Shown here: positions 6,700-14,627 of the stretch, in pieces
Layout of the letters: the number at the start of each line of letters is the position of its first letter
How positions within the stretch are numbered: position 1 is the first letter of the stretch
NCBI GenBank assembly: GCA_023420415.1
Contig: JAEZWF010000012.1
Span: 1 to 64,000 of the forward strand
Length of the DNA stretch: 64,000 bases
From: Actinomycetes bacterium
Lineage (GTDB): Bacteria; Actinomycetota; Actinomycetes; Actinomycetales; Dermatophilaceae
Reading direction: 5' to 3'
Translations under genes and position numbers: made by a program
The notes under the pieces: model-generated
Told to the model about the DNA's origin: nothing
The model's database searches: none
Seen by the model: the letters and a program-made list of their open reading frames with translations, nothing else

Positions 6700-8825
6700 C
6701 AGTGCGTGTCCTCCTCGTCCTTCGTCATGCGGGTGATCACGAGGTTGCCGAAGTCGTCGACCCGCACCTCGAACCCGGGGTGCACCGGCACCGTCGACCC
6801 GAACTCCTCCACGATCGCCGGCCCCGCAAACCTGTCGCCCGCGCGAAGGTCTGGCCGCCAGTAGACGGGCGTGGCGGCATACCCGTCGTCGGCGTCAAAG
6901 CACACCTGCCGGCTGCTGCGAGTCTTCGGAACATTTCCCTGGCTGGAACCATGACGATCTTCCGAAGACTCGCCAGCGCGGGGGGTGAGGCGGTGCAGCT
7001 CGGGGCGGGTGATGGGGCCGATGCCGGTGACGCGCAGGTTGACCCACTCGACCTGCTGGGTCGGGTCGGCCCGGAAGTCGTAGCCGTAGAGCGCCCGGTG
7101 CGCCTCGTGGAAGGCGGCCGCCACCCCGTCGGCGTATGCCGCGTCGACGGGCCCGTCGGGCGCCGGCACCCGCACCTCGAAGGCCTGTCCGAAGTAGCGC
7201 AGGTCGACGCTGCGCGCGAACTGGTGCTCGTCAGCCGAGAAGCCCTCAGCATCAAGGGCTTTCGCCGCCCGGGCGGTGAGGTCCTCGAAGATGGCCTGCA
7301 CGGATTCCAGGTCGAGAGCGGAGTGCCGTGCCACCGCGGTCTGGACGTAGTCGTTCTTCACGTCGACCGTCAACAGCCCGAACGCGCTGACGTTGCCCGG
7401 GTTCGGCGGCACGACGACCCCGGCCAGGCCGAGGATGTCGACCAGCCGGCAGGCCAGCAGCGACCCGGACCCGCCGAAGGTCGTCAGCATGAAGTCGCGC
7501 ACGTCGAGTCCGCGCTTCACCGACACCTGGCGCAGGGCGTTCGCCTGGTTCCACGCGGAGATCTCGAGAATGCCTGTGGCGCAACGTGTCTCGTCGAGTC
7601 CAAGCTGCTCGGCCAGTTCAGCGATCCCCGCTCGCGCGGCCTTCACGTCCAAGGGGATCTCGCCTCCGAGCAGGTGCGGCGGGATGCGGCCCAGCACCAC
7701 GTGGGCGTCGGTGATGGTCGGTTCGGTGCCGCCCTTGGCGTAGCAGAGCGGGCCAGGGTCGGCGCCGGCCGACTGCGGGCCGACCTTGAGCGTGCCCTCG
7801 GGGGAGATCCACGCGATCGAGCCGCCACCCGCACCCACCGTGACGACGTCGATCATCGGGATCTTGCTGGGGTAGGCGCCGACCGTGCCCTCCGTCGTCA
7901 GCGTCGGCTCGCCGTCGAGCACCACCGACACGTCCGTCGACGTCCCGCCTCCGTCGCAGGTCAGCACCTTGTCGAACCCGGCCTTCCGCGCGATCAGCCC
8001 GGCACCGAGCGCGCCAGCGGCCGGTCCCGACAGCACCGTCGTGATCGGCTGGTTGACCACCTCGTCGGCTGACAGGACCCCGCCGTTGGACTTCATGATG
8101 GAGAACGGGATCTCGGGCGCGATCTGGTCGAGCCGCTCGTGGATGTTCTGCACGTAGCGCGAGACGTTCGGCTTCACCGCTGCGTCGACCAGCGTCGTCA
8201 TGGACCGCTCGTACTCGCGGTACTCCCGCAGCACCTCGCTCGAGATGGACACCACCGCCTCGGGGTGCTCACGCCGCAGCACCTCGCGCATGGCCAGCTC
8301 GTGGGAGTCGTCGGCGTAGGAGTGGAGGAAGCAGACGCCGATCGTCGTGATCCCACGCTCGCGGAACCACCGAGCGGCAGCCACCGCTGAAGCCTCGTCG
8401 AAAGGACGGATCTCGTTGCCCTGGAAGTCGATTCGCCCCCCGACCGTCCGCACCAGGTCCGCCGGCACGATCCGTGGTGGCTTCACCCAGAAGTAGGAGT
8501 TGCCATACCCGTCCGGCACCGCCTGCCGCGCGATCTCGAGCATGAACTCGTAGCCCTCGGTCGTGACGAACCCCAGTCGCTCCACCTTGCCCTCGAGCAG
8601 CTTGTTGGTCGCGACGGTGGTGCCGTGGCTGACCGACGAGATGTCCGCGCCCGTCGCCCCCATGAGGTCGAGCACCTTCGTCACGCCCTCGATGAACCCG
8701 TCCGCCGGGTTGCTCGGCGTCGACGGGGTCTTGGTCGTGACCAGGTCGCCAGTCGCCTCGTCGAGCGCCACCACGTCGGTGAACGTGCCGCCGGTGTCGA
8801 TGCCGATCCTGATGCGCCGCGCCAT
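6699..8825 (-). CDS. Hydantoinase A/oxoprolinase family ATP-binding subunit
   Basis: 708 residues with the actin-like ATPase motifs of HyuA: IGIDTGGTFTDVVALDE at the start, SHGTTVATNKLLE near residue 65, and TCDGGGTSTDVSVVLDGEP midway (phosphate-binding loops). It phosphorylates the cyclic amide before HyuB completes hydrolysis, or activates a ketone in carboxylase relatives. Oddity: the stretch GESSEDRHGSSQGNVPKTRS, about 75 residues from the C-terminus, is encoded by an inverted repeat (6918-6973) and looks like inserted sequence. A 42-bp perfect palindrome lies upstream, between this gene and vapC, so expression is probably independent of the toxin-antitoxin pair. Confidence 0.92.
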   Translation of the reverse strand: MARRIRIGIDTGGTFTDVVALDEATGDLVTTKTPSTPSNPADGFIEGVTKVLDLMGATGADISSVSHGTTVATNKLLEGKVERLGFVTTEGYEFMLEIARQAVPDGYGNSYFWVKPPRIVPADLVRTVGGRIDFQGNEIRPFDEASAVAAARWFRERGITTIGVCFLHSYADDSHELAMREVLRREHPEAVVSISSEVLREYREYERSMTTLVDAAVKPNVSRYVQNIHERLDQIAPEIPFSIMKSNGGVLSADEVVNQPITTVLSGPAAGALGAGLIARKAGFDKVLTCDGGGTSTDVSVVLDGEPTLTTEGTVGAYPSKIPMIDVVTVGAGGGSIAWISPEGTLKVGPQSAGADPGPLCYAKGGTEPTITDAHVVLGRIPPHLLGGEIPLDVKAARAGIAELAEQLGLDETRCATGILEISAWNQANALRQVSVKRGLDVRDFMLTTFGGSGSLLACRLVDILGLAGVVVPPNPGNVSAFGLLTVDVKNDYVQTAVARHSALDLESVQAIFEDLTARAAKALDAEGFSADEHQFARSVDLRYFGQAFEVRVPAPDGPVDAAYADGVAAAFHEAHRALYGYDFRADPTQQVEWVNLRVTGIGPITRPELHRLTPRAGESSEDRHGSSQGNVPKTRSSRQVCFDADDGYAATPVYWRPDLRAGDRFAGPAIVEEFGSTVPVHPGFEVRVDDFGNLVITRMTKDEEDTH
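6918..6973. repeat. Inverted repeat inside hyuA
   Basis: GCGAGTCTTCGGA (6918-6930) and TCCGAAGACTCGC (6961-6973) are perfect 13-bp arms around a 30-bp loop of lower GC content. The whole is read through as hyuA coding sequence in a segment I would expect to be variable. It resembles a small palindromic insertion (MITE- or REP-like) tolerated in frame. No second copy was noticed in the window. Confidence 0.6.
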
Positions 8826-8895
8826 GCGTGCGATTCAACCGACCGCGCGCGGGGCCGGGCGTCGGCACAAGTTGCCAACCGTGCCCCACGACGAG

Positions 8896-8937
8896 GGTGA
8901 GGTATGCCGCGTGGCCGGCCACGCGGCATACCTCACC
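8896..8937. terminator. 42-bp perfect palindrome ending vapC, made of two facing TATGCCG motifs
   Basis: 21-bp arms (8896-8916 and 8917-8937) with no loop, beginning directly after the vapC stop codon. Each arm contains GGTATGCCGCGTGG. On RNA this would be a very strong hairpin, so factor-independent termination or transcript-end protection is likely, although no T-run follows. Confidence 0.7.
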
Positions 8938-9318
8938 TCACTCTCGGGCGTCGATGGTGAGCTCGGGTGCGGCAGCGAGCAGCGAGCGGTCCGAGGTGAG
9001 CAGGCGCATTCCCTCGGTGCGCGCCTGCGCGAGCAACATCCGGTCGAACGGGTCGTGCCGGGCGAGCTCAGGGAAGGACACGATCGCTTCCGCGTGCTCC
9101 GACGTCAGCGGCAGCTCGCGCAACCCCGCAGCCGCCGCGCCATTGCTGACCGAGCCGTCGACGGCCAGTTTGCCCATGGCCGTCTTGATCGACGTCTCGA
9201 CGACGCTGACGGCTGAGTAGTGACTGGCCGCTGCCCGGATCAGGTCGCGGGCGCCATCGCCGAGACGCGGGTTGTCACCCAGGACCCACAGCAGCGCATT
9301 GGTGTCGAGGAGGATCAC
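8938..9318 (-). CDS. PIN-domain toxin, VapC-like
   Basis: 126-residue PIN-domain RNase, normal toxin length. The acidic metal-binding residues of the family are visible: Asp5 in ILLDTNALLW, Glu41 in VVETSIK, Asp92 in HDPFDRMLLAQA and Asp110 in LLTSDRSL. VapC toxins cleave tRNA or rRNA when the antitoxin is degraded; the target here is unknown. The GTG start overlaps the antitoxin stop (GTGA), the usual antitoxin-first coupled arrangement. A 42-bp palindrome follows immediately. Confidence 0.9.
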   Translation of the reverse strand: MILLDTNALLWVLGDNPRLGDGARDLIRAAASHYSAVSVVETSIKTAMGKLAVDGSVSNGAAAAGLRELPLTSEHAEAIVSFPELARHDPFDRMLLAQARTEGMRLLTSDRSLLAAAPELTIDARE

Positions 9319-9566
9319 GCCTTGTCCCAGCCCTTGCCGTAGAACATCTCCTGGATCTCAGGATCGATGCCGTCGAAGAGGTCGGGGTCGTACTCGACGC
9401 CGACCCAGCCCTCCACGCCGAAGGTGACTTCGACGTCCTGGTGCACGACGAGGTCGACGACCGGCTTGCCGGCGCGCGCGATGGTGACCTTCTCGCCGGC
9501 GAGGACCTTCTCGATCAGCTTGGACAGCTGCGACTTCGCCTCGTGGACGTTGACCTGGGTGGGCAT
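9315..9566 (-). CDS. Phd/YefM-type antitoxin of the VapBC pair
   Basis: 83 residues. The N-terminus (QVNVHEAKSQLSKLIEKVLA, then GEKVTIARAGKPVVDLV) is the Phd/YefM DNA-binding fold; the acidic C-terminal tail (YDPDLFDGIDPEIQEMFYG) is the part expected to thread over the toxin active site. It neutralises the PIN toxin and should autorepress the operon. ATG at 9566 is the clear start. Two TGGCTAAG direct repeats one helical turn apart lie just upstream. Confidence 0.88.
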   Translation of the reverse strand: MPTQVNVHEAKSQLSKLIEKVLAGEKVTIARAGKPVVDLVVHQDVEVTFGVEGWVGVEYDPDLFDGIDPEIQEMFYGKGWDKA

Positions 9567-9586
9567 GGGGCAAGTCTACGCTCACA

Positions 9587-9604
9587 TGGCTAAGTCTGGC
9601 TAAG
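9587..9604. promoter_or_regulatory. Candidate operator of the toxin-antitoxin pair
   Basis: TGGCTAAG occurs at 9587-9594 and again at 9597-9604, a 10-bp period, in the 33-bp gap upstream of the antitoxin start and overlapping the stop codon of the preceding hydrolase gene. Spacing by one helical turn fits two adjacent repressor contacts. Inferred only from position and repetition. Confidence 0.35.
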
Positions 9605-11057
9605 GCTTCTCGATGGTCCGGACGGCGAGGGCGATGGGGTCGCTGCCGTAGAGGGGCACCTCGTGCCAGTCGAGCGTCATGGTGCCGTCCGGTCGGCCGC
9701 GCAGCAGCAGTCGGTGCGGCAGCTCGACCAGCCGCAGCTCGGCGACGAACTCCGCACCCTCCCAGCCGCCGGCGGCCACGACCGGGAGCATCGCGTCGCC
9801 GACCACGAGTGCCGACTCGGCCCACTCTCCGTGGCCGACCACGATCGGCGCGTCCGCGCCGACCAGGCTCAGCTCCCACCCGCCGCCGGCCGCGCGCGGA
9901 CCCAGCTCCGCGGCGGCATACCGCTCGGCGACGGTGCTCTCGGGCGCGCGCCTCCACGTCGCACCTCTCGGGCCGTCGGCGCTGCCACCGGGCAGGGGCA
10001 CGGCGAGCGCGGCCATGCGTGCGGCGAGGGCGTCGTCGTCGGTGGCGGCGCCCGGTCGGTCGATTGCCGGGAGCAGGTGCGTCCAGACCAGGTCGAGCAC
10101 GGCCTGCATGTCGACGGTCTCCTCGGTGATCGCGAGGGCGACGTCCTGGTCGGGCAGCACGATCGCGAACTGTCCGTAGGCGCCGTCGCCGCGGTAGCCG
10201 ACGCGACCGCCCCAGAACGAGCAGCCGTAGCCCTGGGTCCAGTCCGGGTTGGGTGCCTCCTCCCGGTTCGGCAGGCCCGTGGGGGCAGTGGCCGTGGTCA
10301 CCCAGTCCTCGGAGAGCAGCTGCTCGCCCCGCCAGCGACCGCGGTCGAGGTAGGTCTGCGCCAGCGCGTGGACCGCGTCGGTGCCGAGGTGCAGTCCCGA
10401 GAAGCCGAGCTCGCGTCCGGTGGCTGTGACATGCCAGCAGGCGGCGTCCTGGGAGTCGGGGTCCAGGTGGGCGAGCAGCCGAGGCTGCAGCGGGTCGAGC
10501 AGCGAACCGCCCGTGACGCCCCGGACCGCGCTCGCGACCAGGTAGGTCGCGATCTGGTTGTAGGCCCAGGCGGTTCCCGGTTCGTGCTCGGGCTCGTGGG
10601 CGAGGATCGCGGCGAGGACCGGGTCGGTGCCGTCGTTCGAGGGCAGGTATGCCGCCTGGTTGGGTTCCGGAAGCCAGGCCTCGGTGTCGTGGCCGGTTGC
10701 CATCTGGAGGCACTGGCCCAGAGTGAGTCGCCGGTAGCGCTCGGGGATCACGATGTCGGTGGGGAGGTCGCTTGCCTGGATGAGGTCGAACACGGGGTCG
10801 TCGAGGCTGACGCGGCCCTCGTCGACGAGGAAGCCCACGGCGGTGGCGGCGAACGACTTGCTGAGCGAGTAGAGCAGCTGGATCCGGTTGGGGGAGTAGG
10901 GCGCCCACCAGCCGCGTGCGATCACGTGACTGTGTCTGGCGAGGATCAGGCTGTGGGGGTCATGGCCGTCCCGCTCCAAGGCGTCGACGAAGTCGAGGAT
11001 CCCGCGGGCGTCGACTCCCTGGGCGGACGGTGTGCTGGCGGGGAGGAGTGCCGCCAC
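9600..11057 (-). CDS. Serine hydrolase, class C beta-lactamase/PBP fold
   Basis: 485 residues of the beta-lactamase-related hydrolase superfamily. The nucleophile motif SxxK is SLSK in LLYSLSKSFAATAVGFLVDE (near residue 67), and the second motif Tyr-x-Asn is AYNQIATYLV. After the catalytic domain (about 20-370) comes a beta-rich C-terminal domain with lipocalin-like character. No signal peptide is evident, so it is probably cytoplasmic, an esterase or peptidase and not an antibiotic-resistance enzyme. The GTG start at 11057 follows the upstream VOC gene stop by one base, so the two genes are translationally coupled. Confidence 0.85.
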   Translation of the reverse strand: MAALLPASTPSAQGVDARGILDFVDALERDGHDPHSLILARHSHVIARGWWAPYSPNRIQLLYSLSKSFAATAVGFLVDEGRVSLDDPVFDLIQASDLPTDIVIPERYRRLTLGQCLQMATGHDTEAWLPEPNQAAYLPSNDGTDPVLAAILAHEPEHEPGTAWAYNQIATYLVASAVRGVTGGSLLDPLQPRLLAHLDPDSQDAACWHVTATGRELGFSGLHLGTDAVHALAQTYLDRGRWRGEQLLSEDWVTTATAPTGLPNREEAPNPDWTQGYGCSFWGGRVGYRGDGAYGQFAIVLPDQDVALAITEETVDMQAVLDLVWTHLLPAIDRPGAATDDDALAARMAALAVPLPGGSADGPRGATWRRAPESTVAERYAAAELGPRAAGGGWELSLVGADAPIVVGHGEWAESALVVGDAMLPVVAAGGWEGAEFVAELRLVELPHRLLLRGRPDGTMTLDWHEVPLYGSDPIALAVRTIEKP

Positions 11058-11058
11058 G

Positions 11059-11538
11059 TCAGCCCTCGGCGCGCCCGGTGGGCTCGGTGGGCTCGGTCGC
11101 CCCCTCTGACTCGGCGCCGAACCGGCTGCGGTGCTCGACGGGGATGAGCGGCGTCTTCGCTCGCGCCCGGATCTCCTGCACGGCCCACGTGTTCCCGTCG
11201 GGGTCGGCGAAACCGAAGAACGTCCCGCCGTCGCGCGGGTCGATCACCTGCACCTCGCTGCACTCGACCCCACGGCCGACCAGCTCGTCGCGCGCAGCGC
11301 GGGCGTCGGCGACCACCAGTTGGAGCCCGCGCATCGACCCCGGTGCCATCTCCTGCTGCGACGGCAGGGTGCCGACGACGATCGAGCAGCCCGAACCCGG
11401 TGGGGTCAGCTGGGCGACGTCCATGTGCTCGTTCGTGGTGTGGTGGTCGAGGGTGAAGCCGACCTGGTCGCGGTAGAACGCGATCGCCCGGTCGAGGTCG
11501 GAGACGGGGAGCACGACGACTTCGAGGGTCCAGTCCAT
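11059..11538 (-). CDS. VOC (glyoxalase/bleomycin-resistance fold) protein
   Basis: About 159 residues from the ATG at 11538 (MDWTLEVVVLPVSDLDRAIA). The frame is open further upstream but encodes compositionally odd sequence without domain character, so the internal start is preferred. A second fold unit is RGLQLVVADARAARDELVGR, and FFGFADPDGNTWAVQEI near the C-terminus contains the conserved DPDGN turn. Function unknown. It is followed one base later by the serine hydrolase. A run of charged residues and TEPTEPTGRAEG ends the protein. Confidence 0.82.
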   Translation of the reverse strand: MDWTLEVVVLPVSDLDRAIAFYRDQVGFTLDHHTTNEHMDVAQLTPPGSGCSIVVGTLPSQQEMAPGSMRGLQLVVADARAARDELVGRGVECSEVQVIDPRDGGTFFGFADPDGNTWAVQEIRARAKTPLIPVEHRSRFGAESEGATEPTEPTGRAEG

Positions 11539-11847
11539 GCCGTCAGTCTGGTGCTCGCACCCGCCGCGGTCCACCGGTTCGTTCGCGACGATCGCGCAGC
11601 TCGCCACGGGTCGCGCACCCGCCGCTGCGCGAACGGTGTCACAGTGCGCGAACGTCCGGTCCATCGCACGCGCATCCCGGCCGCCGCCATGACATCCGTC
11701 ATGAGTTCGCGTCAACTCTTCGCCAACGGCGCGTCATTTCTTCGTCGCAGTCGTCAGGAGGTGTCGCAAGCCATTGCGCGGCAAGGGAACTCGGGACAGG
11801 TTGCCACGTGACGGCACCACCGTCCTCACCCCCCAAGGAGACAGTGA
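11539..11847. promoter_or_regulatory. 309-bp divergent intergenic region, VOC / secreted protease
   Basis: Must hold promoters for both neighbours. CATGACATCCGTCATG (11688-11703) is a perfect 6-bp inverted repeat with a 4-bp spacer and could be an operator. Three GCGCGAAC/GTTCGCG-like words lie between 11575 and 11660. CAAGGAGACAG ahead of the protease ATG is a good ribosome-binding site. Confidence 0.35.
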
Positions 11848-13047
11848 ATGCGTAAGCAGATCCTCTCGGCCGCGCTCGCGTCGGCCGCCGCGATCGGCCT
11901 TGCGACCGGGGCCGCGACCACGGCCACGGCTGCGTCGAGCAACGGACGGGCGCACGCCGCCCGTGTGTGCGCCACCCCCAGCTCGCCCACCACGGCGGCG
12001 TGCAGCTCGATGAAGCTGGTCAACGACCAGGGCCTCGCGGTCAACCCCAGCGGCCGCACCATCACCCCAAACGCCATCTCGGGCAAGAGCCCCGCAGACA
12101 TCCAGAGCGCCTACAAGGTGGCCGGGCTCTCCTCCGGCGGCCGGACCGTCGCGATCGTCGACGCCTATGGCTACCCGAACGCCGAGCGCGACCTTGCCGT
12201 CTACCGCTCCCAGTGGGGCCTGCCTGCGTGCACCGTCGCAAGCGGCTGCCTGCGCATCATCAACCAGACGGGTGGCACCTCGCTGCCCCGCTTCGACGTC
12301 GGCTGGGCCGGTGAGCAGGCGCTCGACCTCGACGCCGTGTCGGCCACCTGCCCCGACTGCAAGATCGTCCTGGTGCAGGCCAGCAGCGCCTCGCTGACCA
12401 ACCTCGGCACAGCCGTCAACACGGCCGCCAAGCAGCCCGGCGTCGTCGCGATCTCCAACAGCTACGGCGGTGGCGACCTCGCCGACAGCAGCTACGGCAG
12501 CTACTACAACCACCCGGGCATCGCCGTCACAGCATCGACCGGTGACAACGGCTACCAGGGCGGCTCCTACCCCGCCTCCTCGCACTACGTCACCGCCGTC
12601 GGTGGCACCTCGCTGGTCAAGGACGGCAGCGCCCGTGGCTGGTCCGAGTCCGCGTGGAGCGGCGCGGGATCCGGCTGCACCACCCTCAACGCCGCACCGG
12701 CCGGGCAGACCACGGCGATGACTGCCTGCTCGGGCCGCGCGATCGCCGACGTGTCCGCCGTCGCCGACCCGAACACCGGCCTTGCCACCTATGCCCCGAC
12801 CACCAAGACCAGCTCGTCGTGGGCGCAGTACGGCGGCACGAGCCTGTCCGCCCCGATCGTGGCCGCGGTCTACGCCCTGTCGGGCAACACCGCCGGCTAC
12901 GCCAACACCATCCCCTACGCCAACCCGGGCGGCCTGTTCGACGTGACCTCCGGCAGCAACGGCAGCTGCGCCAGCTGGTGCACCGCCAAGTCCGGCTGGG
13001 ACGGCCCCACCGGCCTCGGCACCCCGAACGGCACCTCCGCCTTCTGA
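11848..13047 (+). CDS. Secreted sedolisin-like (S53) serine-carboxyl peptidase
   Basis: 399 residues with a Sec signal peptide (MRKQILSAALASAAAIGLAT, cleavage probably after ATAA). The sedolisin catalytic set is visible: Glu156 and Asp160 in GEQALDLDAV, the oxyanion Asp233 in ASTGDNG, and Ser332 in GGTSLSAPIVAA. The protein is shorter than classic sedolisins because only about 60 residues precede the mature domain, so the usual large pro-domain is missing or reduced. Two Cys pairs (ATCPDC, SCASWC) suggest disulphides. Likely an extracellular endopeptidase. It has its own ribosome-binding site and a bidirectional terminator behind it. Confidence 0.85.
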   Translation: MRKQILSAALASAAAIGLATGAATTATAASSNGRAHAARVCATPSSPTTAACSSMKLVNDQGLAVNPSGRTITPNAISGKSPADIQSAYKVAGLSSGGRTVAIVDAYGYPNAERDLAVYRSQWGLPACTVASGCLRIINQTGGTSLPRFDVGWAGEQALDLDAVSATCPDCKIVLVQASSASLTNLGTAVNTAAKQPGVVAISNSYGGGDLADSSYGSYYNHPGIAVTASTGDNGYQGGSYPASSHYVTAVGGTSLVKDGSARGWSESAWSGAGSGCTTLNAAPAGQTTAMTACSGRAIADVSAVADPNTGLATYAPTTKTSSSWAQYGGTSLSAPIVAAVYALSGNTAGYANTIPYANPGGLFDVTSGSNGSCASWCTAKSGWDGPTGLGTPNGTSAF

Positions 13048-13056
13048 GCAAAGCCT

Positions 13057-13101
13057 CCACGCGGCATACCTCGCACCATCGGTGAGGGGTATGCCGCGTG
13101 G
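13057..13101. terminator. Bidirectional terminator built from facing TATGCCG motifs
   Basis: CCACGCGGCATACC (13057-13070) and GGTATGCCGCGTGG (13088-13101) are perfect 14-bp arms around a 17-base loop that itself contains GCACC/GGTG. It sits between the convergent protease and nitrilase genes. Confidence 0.7.
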
Positions 13102-13106
13102 TCGCG

Positions 13107-14003
13107 TCAGTGGGGGAACGACGTCCGCGCGGGTCTCTCGAGGTCGTCGCGGTAGCCGCGGATGAGGTCGAGGTTGCGGTCCCGCAGGTGGTCGAAGCCC
13201 TGGCCGATGTTGGAACCCGGCGTCAGGGACGACAGGGCCGTGGCCGGGTCGAGCACGGCCGACACCCACCCCTCGTGCGAGGCCGCCTTGGCAACGATGT
13301 GGCCGATGGGCGTGACGATGTGGGAGTTGCCGAAGTAGAGGACACCAGCAGGGTCTGCGCCGGTGGCATTGGCACCGATGACGAAGACGTGGTTGTCGTA
13401 GGCCCGCGCCCGCGACGTCAGCTCCCAGATGTCGGCTGACCGCAAGAGTGCGGACGGTCGCACGATCACCTCTGCGCCCTGCACCGCCTGGATGCGCGAC
13501 AGCTCGGGGTAGTCGCCGTCGAAGCAGACGATCATCCCGATCTTCCCGAGGTCGGTGTCGACCACCGTGACGGTGTCGCCGGGCGTGACCCAGCCGCCGC
13601 CGTCCACGTGCTCGGTGCAGAACGGGTGTGTCTTCCGATAGACGCCCGCGACCTCACCGGACCGGTCGATCAGGACCGACGCGTTGTAGACCACCCCGCG
13701 CGACGGCCCGCGTTCGTAGGTGCCCAGCACGGCATACACACCAAGGTCTTTCGCCACCTGCTGTTGCGGTTCGGTGACGGGTCCCGGGATCTCCGACACG
13801 AGGTCCCAGAGCTGCTCCGCCGTGCAGTCGGGCGTGAAGCCCGTGGTCGCGGTCTCGGGCAGCACGACCAGCTCCGCCCCGGTCGCGTCGACGCAACGCC
13901 GGGTGAAGTCGACGCACTTGTCGAGGTTCTTGCGCACGGCCTCGGGCGACAACGGCCCGGGCACCGGCGCGATCTGGACTGCGGCTGCAGTGAATGCGCG
14001 CAT
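13107..14003 (-). CDS. Nitrilase-superfamily carbon-nitrogen hydrolase
   Basis: 298 residues with the complete Glu-Lys-Cys triad: Glu50 in VVLPETATTGF, Lys124 in YRKTHPFC and Cys160 in MIVCFDGDYPE. The family splits nitriles, amides or N-carbamoyl groups; branch specificity cannot be read, but N-carbamoyl amide hydrolysis would suit its surroundings. The ATG at 14003 abuts the CoxG stop, making it the last gene of the permease-coxMSL-coxG-nitrilase unit. The terminator at 13057-13101 closes that unit. Confidence 0.9.
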   Translation of the reverse strand: MRAFTAAAVQIAPVPGPLSPEAVRKNLDKCVDFTRRCVDATGAELVVLPETATTGFTPDCTAEQLWDLVSEIPGPVTEPQQQVAKDLGVYAVLGTYERGPSRGVVYNASVLIDRSGEVAGVYRKTHPFCTEHVDGGGWVTPGDTVTVVDTDLGKIGMIVCFDGDYPELSRIQAVQGAEVIVRPSALLRSADIWELTSRARAYDNHVFVIGANATGADPAGVLYFGNSHIVTPIGHIVAKAASHEGWVSAVLDPATALSSLTPGSNIGQGFDHLRDRNLDLIRGYRDDLERPARTSFPH

Positions 14004-14627
14004 CTATCGGCCTCCGATCGCCCATCCCACGATAACCCCGGCGAGGGCGACGGCCCCTCCCGTGAGCACGCCCCGCCTGAAGTCGTGCGGTCCACGGGAG
14101 GCGGTCGACGTGCCGACGCCCGGGATGGGTCTGGCACCGCTGGCCGCTTCCTCGACGACCACCGGCGGCGCCTTGCGTTCCTTGCGCACACCGGCAATGT
14201 CGTCGTCGACCGCCTCGAAGAACTGGCCGGCCATCTTGCGGGTCACGCCGCTCAACATCCGTTGTCCCACACCGCCGATGACCCCGCCGACGGTCGCGTC
14301 CGCGTCGTAGGTGAGGGCAGTGCCACCCCCGTCACCGGATGCGAGCCGCACGACGACATCGGCGTCGACGGTGCCGGGAGCGCCAGCGCCCCGGGCCCGC
14401 ATCCGGAACTGCCCCGGCGGCTGCGGGTCGAGCAGTGCGACCGTGCCGTCGTAGGTGCCCTTGATCGCGGCGACCCCTGCGGTGATGGTCATGGCATAGG
14501 CGTCCGGACCGGATGGCGTCAGTGACTCGACGCCCGGCAGCGTGCGCGCCAGCACCTCGGGGTCGTGGAAGGCGTCGTAGACCTGTTGCGGGTCGGCCTT
14601 CAGGGCAGCCGTGCCGGAGATCTTCAC
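14004..14627 (-). CDS. coxG: CoxG/SRPBCC-family protein
   Basis: 207 residues from GTG 14627, preceded by GGAGGA and overlapping the hydroxylase large-subunit stop (GTGA). The N-terminal domain (KISGTAALKADPQQVYDAFHD onward, to about residue 145) is the START/SRPBCC fold of CoxG. A linker follows, then a single C-terminal membrane segment (RRGVLTGGAVALAGVIVGWA). In Oligotropha carboxidovorans CoxG anchors CO dehydrogenase to the membrane; here it would tether the neighbouring molybdenum hydroxylase to the inner face and so connect it to the respiratory chain. The assignment rests on fold, anchor and neighbours. Confidence 0.85.
   Translation of the reverse strand: MKISGTAALKADPQQVYDAFHDPEVLARTLPGVESLTPSGPDAYAMTITAGVAAIKGTYDGTVALLDPQPPGQFRMRARGAGAPGTVDADVVVRLASGDGGGTALTYDADATVGGVIGGVGQRMLSGVTRKMAGQFFEAVDDDIAGVRKERKAPPVVVEEAASGARPIPGVGTSTASRGPHDFRRGVLTGGAVALAGVIVGWAIGGR

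Noticed and set aside
9600..11057. Antibiotic-resistance beta-lactamase
   Set aside because: Although SxxK and YxN are present, there is no signal peptide and there is an extra C-terminal domain; it belongs to the broad hydrolase group.
11688..11703. CATGACATCCGTCATG as a defined regulator site
   Set aside because: Only 6-bp arms; kept as a possible operator in the intergenic entry but not as a separate call.
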